A stretch of 64,000 nt of DNA from Paguma larvata (GCA_030068075.1 CM057825.1:124345239-124409238), one strand, 5' to 3'. Positions 10,650 to 21,600 are shown, counted from the first letter of the stretch. The notes: generated by a model not told the origin, from the sequence alone. Translations and numbers: made by a program.

Positions 10650-10755
10650 TTCCAATCTGTAAAGCGAGGTGAGCTATCCCTCACTCAGCGTTGCTGTAGG
10701 GATTAGGGAAATGTGCCTTGGTACACAGTAAGTGCTCAATAAATGTTGGCTCTTG
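10650..10755 (+). mobile_element. MIR 3' half
   Basis: CAATCTGTAAAGCGAGG, GTTGCTGTAGGGATTAGGG and CACAGTAAGTGCTCAATAAA follow the MIR 3' half. A weak reversed MIR trace also lies at 10380-10450. Confidence 0.7.
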
Positions 10756-11635
10756 GCCTCCTTTACCCCCCAGAGCTGGTAGCTTTCTATTCACATATGT
10801 GGGGGAGAACTGTTGGAACCAATTCTAAGAGACTGACGATGTTCTTCTAGAAAACAACATTTCCCTGTTTTTAAAATTCATGCAACCCACACGTTATTAA
10901 CCCACCTGAGCAAATGCTTATTTTCCTGGGCTCGGAGGGCAAGACTCAGGCTCTTGCTCCCCTCTGCCTCCTCTCCTTCTCATCTTCCTCCCAATTCTAG
11001 CTAGGATCTCAGACTATACATGAGTTTCGACAGACCAATGCTTTTGGAAAGCTTTGTGCAATTTCGAGAAATGAAAAAAATGGAGAAATATGGGCTCCAG
11101 GCAACTGGTGTGATAGAGAAGAGAGGAAAAAGATAAGAGAAATGTGCCGTTTAGGAGGATGTTTGCACAGGCAACGAGAGAAAAATAAGTAACAAATGTC
11201 TACTTAGAGGTATTTTCCTTCAAGCATCTGGAGCTTTTGAAGAGCTGGGATAGGAGAAATCTACATTTTAGGCATCTAGGCTGCTGTTTATGTAATTTCC
11301 ACCTTTGAGGGCTTTAGCTCCGTCTTCGCTGGCTGCGTGCTAGTCATTTCTTTGTCAGGTTCAGTTTTAGTGCTTTTCATTTGTCCCCCCCCCCAGGAAG
11401 GGGGTTTAACTGTGCAACATAATCAGTGCACTGAAGCCCCAACTGGAGATCTCTCTCACTACAGACGAGATAGTTCTGAAGGGAAAAGTCACATGAAAAT
11501 TGTACATTTCTTTCCACAGGCTTAACAGAAGCTACGCCCGGATTCCTGCAGCTGAACGGATGTAACCGGCATTTGGACTTTTCCATCCAGTTACCTCCTT
11601 GTGGTGAGTGAAGAGCTCGGCGGGGGGTGGGGGGA
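10756..11635. other. Single-copy DNA, no gene seen
   Basis: No repeat family recognised. A C-run (CCCCCCCCCC) lies at 11385-11394. Short open frames have no recognisable product. Confidence 0.55.
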
Positions 11636-11830
11636 GGGAGGGTGACCTTGTGACCTCAGGCAAGGTCCTCCATCTATCAGTATCTCAATTTTCTCATCTG
11701 TGGAAAGATAACCATGACAAAATGTATCCTCAGAGGTAGTTTCAATGGGCGGATTAAATGAGATATAATTTAGGAGTTCTTGGCCTAGTATCTGGAGCAT
11801 ATTTAGATTCTGTAAATAAGGGCAAAAATT
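11636..11830 (+). mobile_element. MIR SINE
   Basis: TGACCTCAGGCAAGGTCCTC, TCAATTTTCTCATCTGTGG and GGATTAAATGAGATATAAT in MIR order. Confidence 0.75.
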
Positions 11831-11884
11831 TCTTACCGTCAAACTTTCCTCGTGAAAAGGTCTGAAGCTTACACAGCGGTGTAG

Positions 11885-12005
11885 GGAAAGTGGAATTCCA
11901 CCGGCCGCAGCCTCTCGTCCTGCCGCCTCTGGGACTTTGGGAAAGTCATTTCTCCCTCTGAGACTTTGTTTTCCCTCAGTTTGTTGGGGGAGAGGAATTA
12001 GGGGG
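11885..12005 (+). mobile_element. MIR SINE fragment
   Basis: GGGACTTTGGGAAAGTCATTT, then CCCTCTGAGACTTTG, the MIR core. Confidence 0.6.
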
Positions 12006-12049
12006 AAGGTTGGAGGCTCTAAAGGCCTAAAGAGATAGTAAATAATAAC

Positions 12050-12700
12050 CTATACGTAATGTACTATATGTATAACATACTCTGTGATATGTACTATTTT
12101 ATATACTTTATATGCAGCGTATAATACATAAATGTATAAGAAACTTTCAACTACACTGTGTTCTATGTAGCACATTATATAGAATATACGCACTTTAGTA
12201 GATATAATATACTATATGATATATAGTATCTAGCATATTTATGTATATAAAATACACCATAGCATACTGAATATACACTATACCATATAAGCACTGGTTT
12301 AAATGATATATGCTTTATTTATCACATGTACTATGTAACATGAATAGCACATATATCATGCATGCTATATATTGTTTATGTGGTATAATATATACTATAT
12401 ATAATGTGGTATATCATATATATGATATATTACACCATACAACAATACTATAATAGAGATACTATATGCTATATTGAGCATAATATATTGTTAGTATAAT
12501 ATATAATACACTATATATTACATAGATATATATAATATAGATACTACACTATTATAACATATACTATGTAATATATGCACTTTATATAATGAGGTATGCT
12601 ATGTAATGTATGCTGTATTTAAGCAACTTTTATCTATCTAATATACCATACCCACTATATATGCTATTTACTATGTAATATGCCATGTATAGTATAGTAA
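12050..12700. repeat. 650-bp AT-rich block of degenerate TATA/ATAC repeats
   Basis: Almost no G or C. Variants of ACTATATG, TATAATATA and GTATGC-type words recur without a fixed period. It shares longer word strings with 13615-13815 (for example TATATAGTATCTAG), so the two blocks are related. No gene. Confidence 0.85.
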
Positions 12701-12899
12701 AAATGGAAGTTTCTTGTGAACTGAAAAGCCACAATTAATAGGAGATGTTATTAGTTCTATAGAGGTGTCAATGACTGATAGGGTTTATTTTATTCTTTTA
12801 TTTATAATATTTTAATGACCGACATGGTTTAAAGTGTGACCCAGACTCAGAATATTTTACATTTCACCACTGACCCCTACCCCTCCACCCCAGGTACTT

Positions 12900-13605
12900 C
12901 TCTCGAGTCTTTACCGTTTAGTGAGCGGCTCCATCCTCCTCCCAGGGTGCTCGCCGAAGAGCCGGGGGTCACCCTGACGCCTCTTTCCCTTCTTCCCAGT
13001 CGCACGCCCTGCCCCCCAGTCCTCCAACTGCCTCTGCTGGTTCTCTCTGCTCTCCCTCCAAAGTGGGGCCCAGATGTACCCCACCACTGCCCAAGTTCAG
13101 AGCCGCATCGTCACCAGCCTAGACAACTATAGTAGCCTCTTGGCCGTCCTTCCCTGCTCCCTCTCTTCCCTCTTCATACCTACCCTGCACACAGCAGCCT
13201 CAGTGGTCCTTTAAGGGAGTAAATCCGATCGCATTACTTCTCGGTTGAAAATGCTTGGTTGCCTTTTCCATCACATTTAGGATAAAGCCAAAGTCTTTGC
13301 CCGGTAGGCCCTAGCTCCTGACATATGGGTATTACTCCCTCGACCTACTCTGCTCACTCTCATTGATGAGTGTTCAACTCTCAAATATATTGTGATCGAT
13401 CCTACCTCAGGGCCTTTGCACTCGCTGTTCCCATTACCTAGAATGCCCTTTGCCGAGATATCCCTGTGGCCCACTCCTTCACTTCACTCAGGACTCTAGT
13501 CAAATGTCACTTTAACAGGGAGGACTTTCCTGACCACCCTTTAGCATATCATGTCTGTCCCCTCACTAGATACTATCTGGGTCTCTCTCTATAAAATCTG
13601 TGTCT
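12900..13605 (+). mobile_element. L2 LINE ORF2 3' part
   Basis: Decayed L2 ORF2 phrases in order: GAGCCGGGGGTCACC, ACACAGCAGCCTCAGTGGTC, GGATAAAGCCAAAGTC, CTCAGGGCCTTTGCAC, TAGAATGCCCTTTGCC. The frame is broken. This is the C-terminal side of the reverse-transcriptase ORF. Confidence 0.85.
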
Positions 13606-13614
13606 ATATAATCT

Positions 13615-13815
13615 ACATCTATAGAGTAGCCACATCTACAAAGAGAATATATATATATTCATATATATATATATGAGAATATATATATATTCATATATAT
13701 ATGAAACTATCCACTCTACTGTATATAATATAGCATATTATGTAGAATATGCACACTATTTAGTATTTATAGTATATACTCCATAATATATAGTATCTAG
13801 TATATATTATATGCA
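13615..13815. repeat. Second AT-rich block with (AT)n runs
   Basis: It contains two near-identical (AT)n-TC-(AT)n segments (about 13648-13670 and 13678-13702), then a segment resembling 12160-12240. Confidence 0.85.
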
Positions 13816-13827
13816 TACTTTCTAGTT

Positions 13828-13862
13828 GCGTGTGTGTGTGTGGGGGTGTGTGTGTGTGTGTA
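13828..13862. repeat. (GT)n microsatellite
   Basis: GTGTGTGTGTG, a GGGG interruption, then more GT units. Confidence 0.95.
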
Positions 13863-15159
13863 GCTAATACATCTTACATCCTCCACATGAGAGAAAGGCT
13901 CCATAACACTGCTGTGTGAGTTTTAAATCTTTTTATGGAAAAGAGTTTGGATAGTGAGAAACTCCACAGCTATCCTTTCTGGGGGATTGCTATGTGCCAG
14001 GCATGAGCTGAGAGGCTTATTTCTTTATTTATTTTTCTTTCTATTTCCTGTGGCCCTCACCATCAGAGCAGTGACTTGACGTCTGTATTATTTCAGGAGG
14101 GGAAGTCAGCTCACAATCAATTTTACTGACATCAGCAAGAATAGTGGTAAGGGTTATTAAATGAGTGGATGGAAGTACAACAGGTGGCCTGTTCTGAAGC
14201 TATTTTGTATTGTGTGTGAACAAAGCGTTTGGTTTCAAGAGCGGACTGAACGGTGGATGGTCAGGCAGTCTGGGGAGGTGGGACCTCCAGCTGCTCATTC
14301 CCGGAAGAATCCTTATACAGGGTCGAGCTTGGAGGCACCAGCGTTTATTTCATTAGGGAAGACGGCCTTTCCTCACCTCCCGGCCCACAGATCCGCGGCC
14401 CCAGGAATCTGAGAAATGGCTCCCCTAGTCCTCAGGCGCCATCTGTTTCCATCGGGCGACAAGCGTGGCTGGCGTGCGGGGTGTGTACCTTTCACCGCGT
14501 CGGTGATAAACCTTGAGCCGGATCAGAGTTACTGGCCTCGCGTTCTGTCGTCTGGGACCTCCCGACCTCGGGGGGTGCACTCACACCCACGTGCCCTTTT
14601 ATTTATGACTTTTATTGAGTCTTCTGCGAAGTCGTAAATTGACCAACCCTCCAGTTGGTTCGAGCCCTCATCAAGAAGCTGTCATCAAAGTGAATCACAT
14701 TCTCAGTGGCTGTTCCTTCCCCGAAGGTTCATTGCAAAGGCTAGGATGTTTCCTGCAACTTGCTTAGAGTATCTGTCACTCCTGGCAGCCCAGACTTGCT
14801 AAGCCAAGATTCTCTTTTTTTCTCCATTAAAAAAAAAAAAGTGAAATAAGAGGTGAAGAAGAGATGCCTCTGTTTGGTCAGGGATTCTCTCATGTCAGTA
14901 CAACATTCTGGAAAAGCTTCTATTTCTGGAGCTGTATAGTAGGTGAAGTTGACATACTTTTATTTCTGGCCCAGAAATACTCTGACTAATTCTTGTACCA
15001 GACTTGGGATAAGGCAGAGACTGACGTATTCCCAGGGGGATCTGGGAACCAACAACTTAAATAGGAAGTGAGATTGGGCCTTGAACTTGGGATGGACTTG
15101 AGTGGAAGTGATTTCTCGAAAAGCAAAGGGCTCTAGAGGGTCCATAACAGCTCCTCAGA
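13863..15159. other. Single-copy DNA with a CpG-rich patch
   Basis: A weak reversed MIR trace (TATGTGCCAGGCATGAGCTG) lies at about 13990. The rest is unassigned. The part 14390-14590 is unusually rich in CpG. A poly(A) run lies at 14829-14840. No exon is recognised. Confidence 0.5.
14391..14590. promoter_or_regulatory. CpG-rich patch, possible small CpG island or enhancer core
   Basis: By hand I count about 18 CpG in roughly 200 bp (CCGCGG, GGCGCC, CACCGCGTCGG, CCTCGCG and others), far above the surrounding DNA. It is followed by TTTATTTATGACTTTTATTG. No gene start is seen, so promoter use is only inferred. Confidence 0.35.
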
Positions 15160-15345
15160 CACCTGTCAGGCCCTGTGTTGAGGGCACAGCATGCATTATC
15201 TCACTGATCTCTCAACAATCCTTGCTTAAGTCCCCATTTTACGTAAGTGGAGACTCACAGAAGTTATAGGACTATACAACTTATTCTCGGTCACATGGAT
15301 AGTAAGTGGTAGGGCCAGCATTTGAACCCAGGTCTTATTTTAACT
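15160..15345 (-). mobile_element. MIR SINE, reverse
   Basis: CATTATCTCACTGATC, CCCCATTTTACGTAAGTGG, GGTCACATGGATAGTAAGTGG and ATTTGAACCCAGGTCTT, the reversed MIR. Confidence 0.85.
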
Positions 15346-15827
15346 TTATCAAAATTCATCCATTTTAATGTATGGTTTAGTGATTTTTAGTAACCTTTAC
15401 AATGTGTGTGACCATCACTACAGTCCAGTTTTAGAAATTTCCATTTGCCCTCTGAAAGGTCCCTTTGTGCTCATTTGGATGCAATCTGCATTCCCATCTG
15501 TAGCTCCAGGCAACCCACTAATCTTCAGTATGTCTCTGTGAATTTACTTTTTTCTGGATATTTTATATAAATGCAATCATATAATATGTGGGCTTTTCAT
15601 CTGGCTTCTTTTGTTTATCCAGAGGTACATCTGTGTTGTTGCATGAATTAGTAGTTCATTCATTTTTAATACCAAATAGCATTCCACTATATGGAATTTA
15701 TCTACTGACCACATTTATCTACTTACCAACTGATAGGCATTTGTATTATTCCCATTTCCTAGCTGTTATGAATGATTCTTCTAGGACCATTTATGTGCAT
15801 GGTTTTGTGTGGCTGTATGCCTTCATT

Positions 15828-16016
15828 AAAAAAATTTTTTTTTAATGTTCATTTACTTTTGAGAGTCAGAGCATGAGTGGGAGAGGGGCAGAGAAAGACA
15901 CAGAATACGAAGCAGGCTCCAGGCTCTGAGCTGTCAGCACAGAGCCCGCTGTGGGACTCAAACTCATAAACTGTTAGATTGTGACCTGAGCTGAAGTTGT
16001 GCCACCCAGGCGTTCC
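15828..16016 (-). mobile_element. CAN-SINE, minus, with TSD
   Basis: Target-site duplication TGCCTTCATT lies at 15818-15827 and 16017-16026. The head has lost part of its tRNA-like region (GAAGTTGTGCCACCCAGGCG). Confidence 0.9.
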
Positions 16017-16111
16017 TGCCTTCATTTTTTTAAAGGTAAATTCCTAGGAGTAGCATTGCTGGGTTTAATGGTAAGTTATGTTTAACTTTATAGGAAAACT
16101 ACCAAGCTGGT

Positions 16112-16337
16112 TGTTTTTTATTGTTTATTTATTTATTTTTGAAAGAGAGAGAGTGTGCATGTGCACACACATGCGAGCGGGGGGGAGTGGGGCAGAGAGT
16201 GAGGGAGACCAGAATCCGAAGCAGCTCCAGGTTCTGAGCTGTCAGCAGAGTCCAATGTGGGACTTAGACCCACCAACCATGATATCATGAGCTGAGCTGA
16301 AGTCGGTGCTCACCTGACTGAGCCATCCAGGTGCCCC
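16112..16337 (-). mobile_element. CAN-SINE, minus
   Basis: The TTTATTTATTTATTTTTGAAA tail-side block, AG-rich block with a TGTGCATGTGCACACAC expansion, and the CTGAGCCATCCAGGTGCCCC head end. Confidence 0.85.
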
Positions 16338-16372
16338 CGAGCTATTTTTATTTAAAATTTTTTTTTAAATTT

Positions 16373-16558
16373 TGGGGTGCTTGGATCACTCTTGATTTTG
16401 GTTTGGGTCACAATCTCATGGTTTGTGGAATTAAGCCCCACGATGGGGTCTGTGCTGACAGCACGGAGCCTGCTTTGGATTCTCTCCTCTCTCTTCCCTT
16501 CTCCCTACTATGCTCTCCCTCTCTCTCTTAAGATAAATAAGTAAGCATTTTAAAAAGT
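16373..16558 (+). mobile_element. CAN-SINE, plus, diverged
   Basis: Head GGGGTGCTTGGATCACTC is decayed. Core TCTGTGCTGACAGCACGG and tail AGATAAATAAGTAAGCATTT are clear. Confidence 0.75.
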
Positions 16559-16560
16559 TT

Positions 16561-16858
16561 AATAAAAAAATGTTTTTTAAAAGTAGGCTCCCTGCCCCCT
16601 ATGGGACTTGAACACACACTGGGTCAAGAGTCACACCCTTGTGCCTGGGCGGCTCAGTCATTTAAGGGTCCAGCTTTGGCTAAGGTCGTGATTTCCTGTG
16701 AGTTCGAGGCCGCCAGGGGGCTTGCAGCTGTCACTTCAGATCCTCTGTTCACCCACCCCCTAGTCCCTCCCTCCCTCTCAAAATTAAATAAAAACATTAA
16801 AAAAAAGAAAGAAAGAAAAAGAATCACATGCCCCACAGACTGAGCCAGCCGGGTGCTC
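16561..16858 (-). mobile_element. Short CAN-SINE variant, minus, split by another SINE
   Basis: The left part (GGGACTTGAACACACACTGG, TCAAGAGTCACA) and right part (AATCACATGCCCCACAGACTG, AGCCAGCCGGGTGCTCCC) form one short SINE around the insertion at 16637-16818. Confidence 0.75.
16637..16818 (+). mobile_element. CAN-SINE, plus, nested in a SINE
   Basis: Head GTGCCTGGGCGGCTCAGTC and tail AAATTAAATAAAAACATT. Flanks AAGAGTCACA (16626-16635) and AAGAATCACA (about 16819-16828) are a diverged target-site duplication within the outer SINE. Confidence 0.8.
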
Positions 16859-16944
16859 CCAAACTGGTTTTAGAATCACTGTGCCATTTTACATTGAAAT
16901 CAGGTCCGGTGATGCTGAGTTCATGTTCTTAATCACTGTGTTAC

Positions 16945-17065
16945 ATACATGCCTCACATCGCTCCATCCATTAACAACCAGTTAATTCCAAGTCATTCTT
17001 ATATCTATGTCTCACACTGCTCCATGCCATTAATCGTCTATTAATTTCAACAACCATTGCTAGAT
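16945..17065 (+). repeat. Diverged tandem duplication, unit about 58 bp
   Basis: ATGCCTCACATCGCTCCATCC... and ATGTCTCACACTGCTCCATGC... are followed by matching CATTAA and TTAATT words at the same offsets. Confidence 0.55.
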
Positions 17066-17142
17066 GTCTGTTCTTTGCTGGACCTCGTACTAGACGGTAG
17101 GAAGAGAGAGATGAAAGATAGGATTTTTCCTGTCTTCTGTGG

Positions 17143-17990
17143 TAGATGGGCTTATTAATCACAATTCTTTTACCATACCCCTTGTGACCTTGCAGTGCAC
17201 TGGACGAGTGGCGTGGGATTCCCTACTCAAGGACTTTGGGTGTTGGGAAAGGCAGTCTCCTGTGTGTAGTCATTTGGCTCCAGCTTGGTCTCATAAGAAT
17301 GGGTTTGAGTCCGGAACATTTCCTTCCTGGGAGATTCAGTGTTCTCACAGTCTGTGCTGGGCTTATGGCCTTGTGGAGGAAGATCTTTCTCTGTTCCCAA
17401 CTTGATATGTGGTCTTGTTCTCCTCAGGCACACGAGCCAGCGGCTCTCATGCATGCCCCCAGCTTTCTGTAGTTCAGACCCCAGTGGGAAAGTTTGGGTT
17501 CCTTCCGCTCCAGCACAAAATGGGGTAAGTGCTGTGTTGGCGTGGAATGCATCCACTGGCCATGGCGGACCGACATCTTGCACAGACCTGGCTCTTGTGC
17601 ACTCTATCCCCTTTCTTGCTGCAAGTAAGTGCTAGACCCATATTGAGCCTTGTGTGCGTGCAGTCTCTTTTCAGCAAAGCACTTGGGTGCACTTCTCTGC
17701 CTTTCGACTTTAGTTGCACTCATGTTATATTCTACCCTGCAGCACAATCTGATTACGCAGTGAAATGGTGAAATGCTGGGCTTGGCTCTGTGACTTGCTG
17801 TGGCCAGTGGAGCATTAGCAGATATGATGCAAACAGATGCCTCAAATGTGCCTGTGTGTTTTTGCTCACTTTCTGCACTCTTATGCCCCACCATAGAAAA
17901 GCACATGCTAGGTAGCTGCTGCTCCCTCAGCCTGAGGCTCCGAACAAACATACATGGAGCAGACCTGATCCAACTCACAGTTTGAAGCTA
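17143..17990 (+). mobile_element. MaLR LTR (MLT1-like), split by an insertion
   Basis: The 5' arm 17143-17240 reads CTTGTGACCTTGCAGTGCAC, ATTCCCTACTCAAGGACTTTG. The 3' arm from about 17771 reads GGGCTTGGCTCTGTGACTTG, CATTAGCAGATATGATGC, CATGGAGCAGACCTGATCC. Together they follow one MLT1-type LTR. Confidence 0.65.
17241..17770. mobile_element. Unidentified ~530-bp insertion inside the LTR
   Basis: It starts TGTTGGGAAAGGC and has no A-tail. Its length and a TG...CA span (17241-17759) would suit a solo LTR, but I see no convincing 4-6 bp target-site duplication and do not recognise the family. Open frames on both strands are not recognisable proteins. Confidence 0.4.
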
Positions 17991-18455
17991 AGTGCAGGCC
18001 ACCTGTCTTTCCTTGAGAAAGAGAAAAGGTGTTAGGTCATGTTGATTTCAGGAATGGCCGCTGGGTGGCACTGTCAACCTAGAACAGCGTAGTTGCTGTG
18101 CCGGTTGTAAATACCTGCCCTTCCATAATCTACACAAGTACATAATCTGTACTTCTGAGGCTTGGAATTTGCACGCTATATTTTCCGTGCTCCTCTGACA
18201 GCTGGCTTCCTTTTGGGGTACACTGGCTGGAAATCAGAAGGTGGAAAAGGAGGGAGATTTCTGTAGTTGTAGCTGCAGTAGAGGTGGATTAGTTCCAGAC
18301 TCCAACATCCAAGGCAGAGTGAGCACCTTTTGGGCAGTGCTGGCCCTGGAGGAGGTGTCTCCCTTTGAAAACTCCAGAAGCGACTGCCTCAGTATCTCCA
18401 ACAGTACACTGGGTGCAGCCTCATGGATCCAACCTCTTTTTTTTTTTCTTTTAAA
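17991..18455. other. Single-copy DNA, no gene seen
   Basis: No repeat family is assigned. Words such as GGCTTCCTTTTGGGG and GGAAATCAGAAGGTGG hint at an old LTR but are not enough to name one. Confidence 0.45.
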
Positions 18456-18593
18456 AAAAAAATTGTTTTTTTTAAAGTAGACTCCACATTCAGCATGGAG
18501 CCCAGCATAGGCCTTGAACTCATGAACCTGAATTCAAGACCTGAGCTGAGATCAAGGGTCAGACACTTAACTAACTGAGCCACCCAGGCACCC
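18456..18593 (-). mobile_element. Short CAN-SINE variant, minus
   Basis: AGTAGACTCCACATTCAGC, TTGAACTCATGAACCTG, then ACTGAGCCACCCAGGCACCC. It lacks the CT-rich block. Confidence 0.8.
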
Positions 18594-19904
18594 AGCATTA
18601 ACAACTTCTGATGTCCAGTTATCATCCTTCTTTCTGCTTATCAATGCCACCCCCCCAAACCTTTCTAATTTTTTCCATGCAGCCCCAAACCTTTATAGTC
18701 AATTTTTTTGTTTGAAACACCTAGAGTGGTTTCTGCTTTGCTGATACTGCTTCCTGAAGCACAAGCATAGGAAACCATTGATCTCGGGTTGGGTGGAAGG
18801 AGGGGAATGATGAGAAATTGACCACTTTTGGGTATGAGAAAAACATTGGCCAACCTTAATTCTACAGGGCAAGGAGGGCTTCCAAATTGTATTCATGAAT
18901 TCTTTCTCTTCTTATTTTTTTATATCATGATGCATTGAACAAAAATAGTCCATGATTGGATGCCAGCTAATCGATGCTATGCCCTCTCTTGTGACTTTTG
19001 CTTTTGCGTTTGTCCTGAAGATAGGCTGAAATGAACCAGCGATACACTGAGTTAGTTTAAGTGAACATCTTTCCTGGAACGCTGCTTCTTTCTCTTCTGC
19101 CTTGGCCTCCCGCAGGAATTTAGCGACTCCGAGACAGGTCAGCTAAGTGCTGAGCTACACTGCTCACAAAATGGTGGTCTTCTTACCGTTAGCTCTCCAG
19201 CCTGCCCTGGCTTACCTCTTTCTCAGAATCTACGTGGTCCTTTCTATGGAAGCCCATCAGGATCTCGTTTTACAGATGATGTCGGGAGGAGTGATTAGGT
19301 ACTGGAGGAAAAGGTACCCAGGCACAGTTGCTAAAACGTCTCCTGAGGTCTGCAACAGCCCCTAAGGTCTCTGTTGATTACTTTAAGCAAAGCTCTTCAG
19401 TTTCTCTGTGGGGAACTTCTCTCTAAGTGACTACAATCAGGTTAGGCAGGTGGCTGAGGAAACAAGACTGAACAATGGGTTTTCCATTCAAGTTAGTTCA
19501 TATCAGCAAGAAGCCCTAAATCTGGGTTTTTTTCAGCCTCACTTGGAGATGAAGGAAAGAGTTTGGTCACCCTGCTGTGGGAAAACTAGGCCATTATTGT
19601 CAAAAGAAGGGCCCTGTCCTAGATTTGAGGGACGCATGTCGTCCTGGTTGGTTTCTAGGTCTCAGTGGGATGGCCTGTTGACACCAGCTCACCCCCTGCA
19701 CCTAAGAAGGTATGAACGTGAAGGTGACTTCTTTGTGGAGCCAGACGCCCGGGATCTGATAGCCGAGGCTGCCAGCGTCGTGTCAGCTTATCTACTTTTC
19801 CCAACTCCCCGCTAGAGAAATCCTGCTTCCTTTCAAGCGTACGTCACACTGATTTCATTTCGGTCACACAACCAGCCTGGTCCTTATCACACTGGCTCAG
19901 GAGC
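18594..19904. other. Single-copy DNA, no gene seen
   Basis: A plus-strand open frame of 135 codons at 19408-19815 has no recognisable domain, no clear splice sites and no biased composition, so I do not call it a gene. No repeat is assigned with confidence. Confidence 0.5.
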
Positions 19905-20115
19905 AGCTGTAGCAGGACTCCTTCCTGGAACCAGGCGATCCGCGTTCAAGCGCCAGCTGGGCCTCGCCAGTGTCTGTGCCTTTGGGAAAGTCACCCTACC
20001 TCTGAGAACCTCAGTTTCTCCGCCCGCACAATGGGGGCGGCACGAGAGCCTGTGCTACTTACCTCGCAGGGTTGTGGTGACCGTCAGAGTGGATGAGGTA
20101 ATGTATGTGCAGGGA
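19905..20115 (+). mobile_element. MIR SINE
   Basis: GCCTTTGGGAAAGTCACCC, CTGAGAACCTCAGTTTCTCC, ACAATGGGGGCGG and CTCGCAGGGTTGTGGTGACC in MIR order. Confidence 0.85.
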
Positions 20116-20324
20116 ACGATGTCGCCCTCAGCTGTCCCGGTTTGTGCCTGTTCTGTCACACATCAGAAACTGTGTCAGCACACAAAGACAGGTGACATTT
20201 TATCTACCGCTATTCAATTGTGTCTTCTGACCATTCGGTTGACCCTTGGATATCAGCTGCCTTGTTAATGCCCTGACCGGAGTCTCATCCATTCATACAA
20301 GCAAGGTCTTCCATGGTCTAAGCT

Positions 20325-20495
20325 ACTGCTTCTCAAACTTTCCATGTACATGAATCACCAGGGATGTTGTTAAAATGCAGATTCTGATTCAGTAGGTCGG
20401 AAGGGGGGCGCGGAGATTCTGTATTTCCTGCAGTCTCCTGGGTCATACCCATGCTGCTGGTGTGAAGATCACATCTGGAGTAGCAAGAGTCTGAG
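20325..20495 (+). mobile_element. MER5A hAT-type MITE
   Basis: CTTCTCAAACTTTCCATG, ATGAATCACCAGGGATGTTG, GATTCTGATTCAGTAGGTC and CATGCTGCTGGTGTGAAGA. Confidence 0.85.
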
Positions 20496-21352
20496 AGATG
20501 TCTTTCCTTGGCACTCTCTCGATGGATGCCACACCTGTGTTTACTTGTCTCAAGCTCAAATCTACCTTCTACAGTCTCGGATAACCTAACAGCTCAACAG
20601 AAATCGTACAGAAATTACTGTAACCACAAGTACCCCAGCTGTAGGGAAGAAACGGTCATGTTTGCATAAGGACCAAAACTTGGCAGTGAAGGGTTTGTGG
20701 CACACCATTGGCTGTAAGGTGCATGGCACTAGGGGAAGCTGCCATGTTGGTCAGAGCAGAGTTGGCCATTTCCTTTGTCCCTTTATGAGCAAAAGCTTGA
20801 GTGCCTGCTCATTTTTTCCTTCTCAGATGGTGCTGACCTCTAATAAATGTTCGATGAGCTAAAAGGGTTTCGAGTGAATAGGAAATTAAGCAACCCTCCC
20901 ACTCCGCCAGTTGGAAGTCTGGCTGTTGCTCCAAACCTCAGAAAAACCGATGATACCTTCATCAGAACCACTTCTCCTCCACACGGTTTCATTTCTTTCC
21001 ACATATAGCTGAACTGGCCACCCAACAGTGAACCTCCACCCCTCTCGTCCCGTAAGTTCAGATTTATAAGGGCAGGGCAGAGAGAGAAGCCTCCGGCTCT
21101 GGCAGTTGGTATTTCCTGTAGCCCTGAAATAACCACTTTTATTCTCATGGCCCATATTGAAATACAAATCTCCCGCTATTCATTGAGAGGAAACGAGTGG
21201 CACCCATCAATTTAGCACGCTTGCATCTGTGCTTCCCCCGGCCCCCAGAGCAATGGTCTTCCACAATGACCGAGTCCTTTTGACATGAGTAAGTCTAGTG
21301 TCAAAGCGTGGGGTGACTCAGAAAACCCATGCACCAAAATAGATAACATATT
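20496..21352. other. Single-copy DNA, no gene seen
   Basis: Two overlapping minus-strand open frames (20840-21167) are short and have no recognisable product. No repeats assigned. Confidence 0.5.
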
Positions 21353-21368
21353 TTATTGTGCTTTTACA

Positions 21369-21584
21369 TTAAAAAAATTTTTTATGTTTATTTATTTTTG
21401 AGACAGAGAGAAACAGAGCACACGTGGGGGGTGGCAGAGAGAGAGGGAGACACAGAGTCTGAAGCAGGCTCCAGGCTCTGAGCTGTCAGCACAGAGCCAG
21501 ATGCGGGGCTCAAACCAAAGAACCGCGAGATCATGACCTGAGCCAAAGTCAGACCCTTAACTGACTGAGCCACCCAAATGCCCC
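21369..21584 (-). mobile_element. Feline-type CAN-SINE, minus, with TSD
   Basis: Target-site duplication TTATTGTGCTTTTACAT (21353-21368) versus TTATTGTGTTTTTTATG (21585-). Full-length body. Confidence 0.93.
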
Positions 21585-21600
21585 TTATTGTGTTTTTTAT

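Larger units (their letters stand above)
15346..16890 (-). mobile_element. Old L1M, reverse, carrying five SINEs
   Basis: The L1 pieces are 15346-15827, 16017-16111 and 16859-16890. They read as one element: TTCTGGATATTTTATATAAATG, then GGTAAATTCCTAGGAGTAGC, then CAAACTGGTTTTAGAATCAC. The rest is inserted SINE sequence. Confidence 0.8.

Noticed and set aside
19408..19815. 135-codon plus-strand ORF as a gene
   Set aside because: Single-copy DNA, but no recognisable family, no splice sites in phase and ordinary composition.
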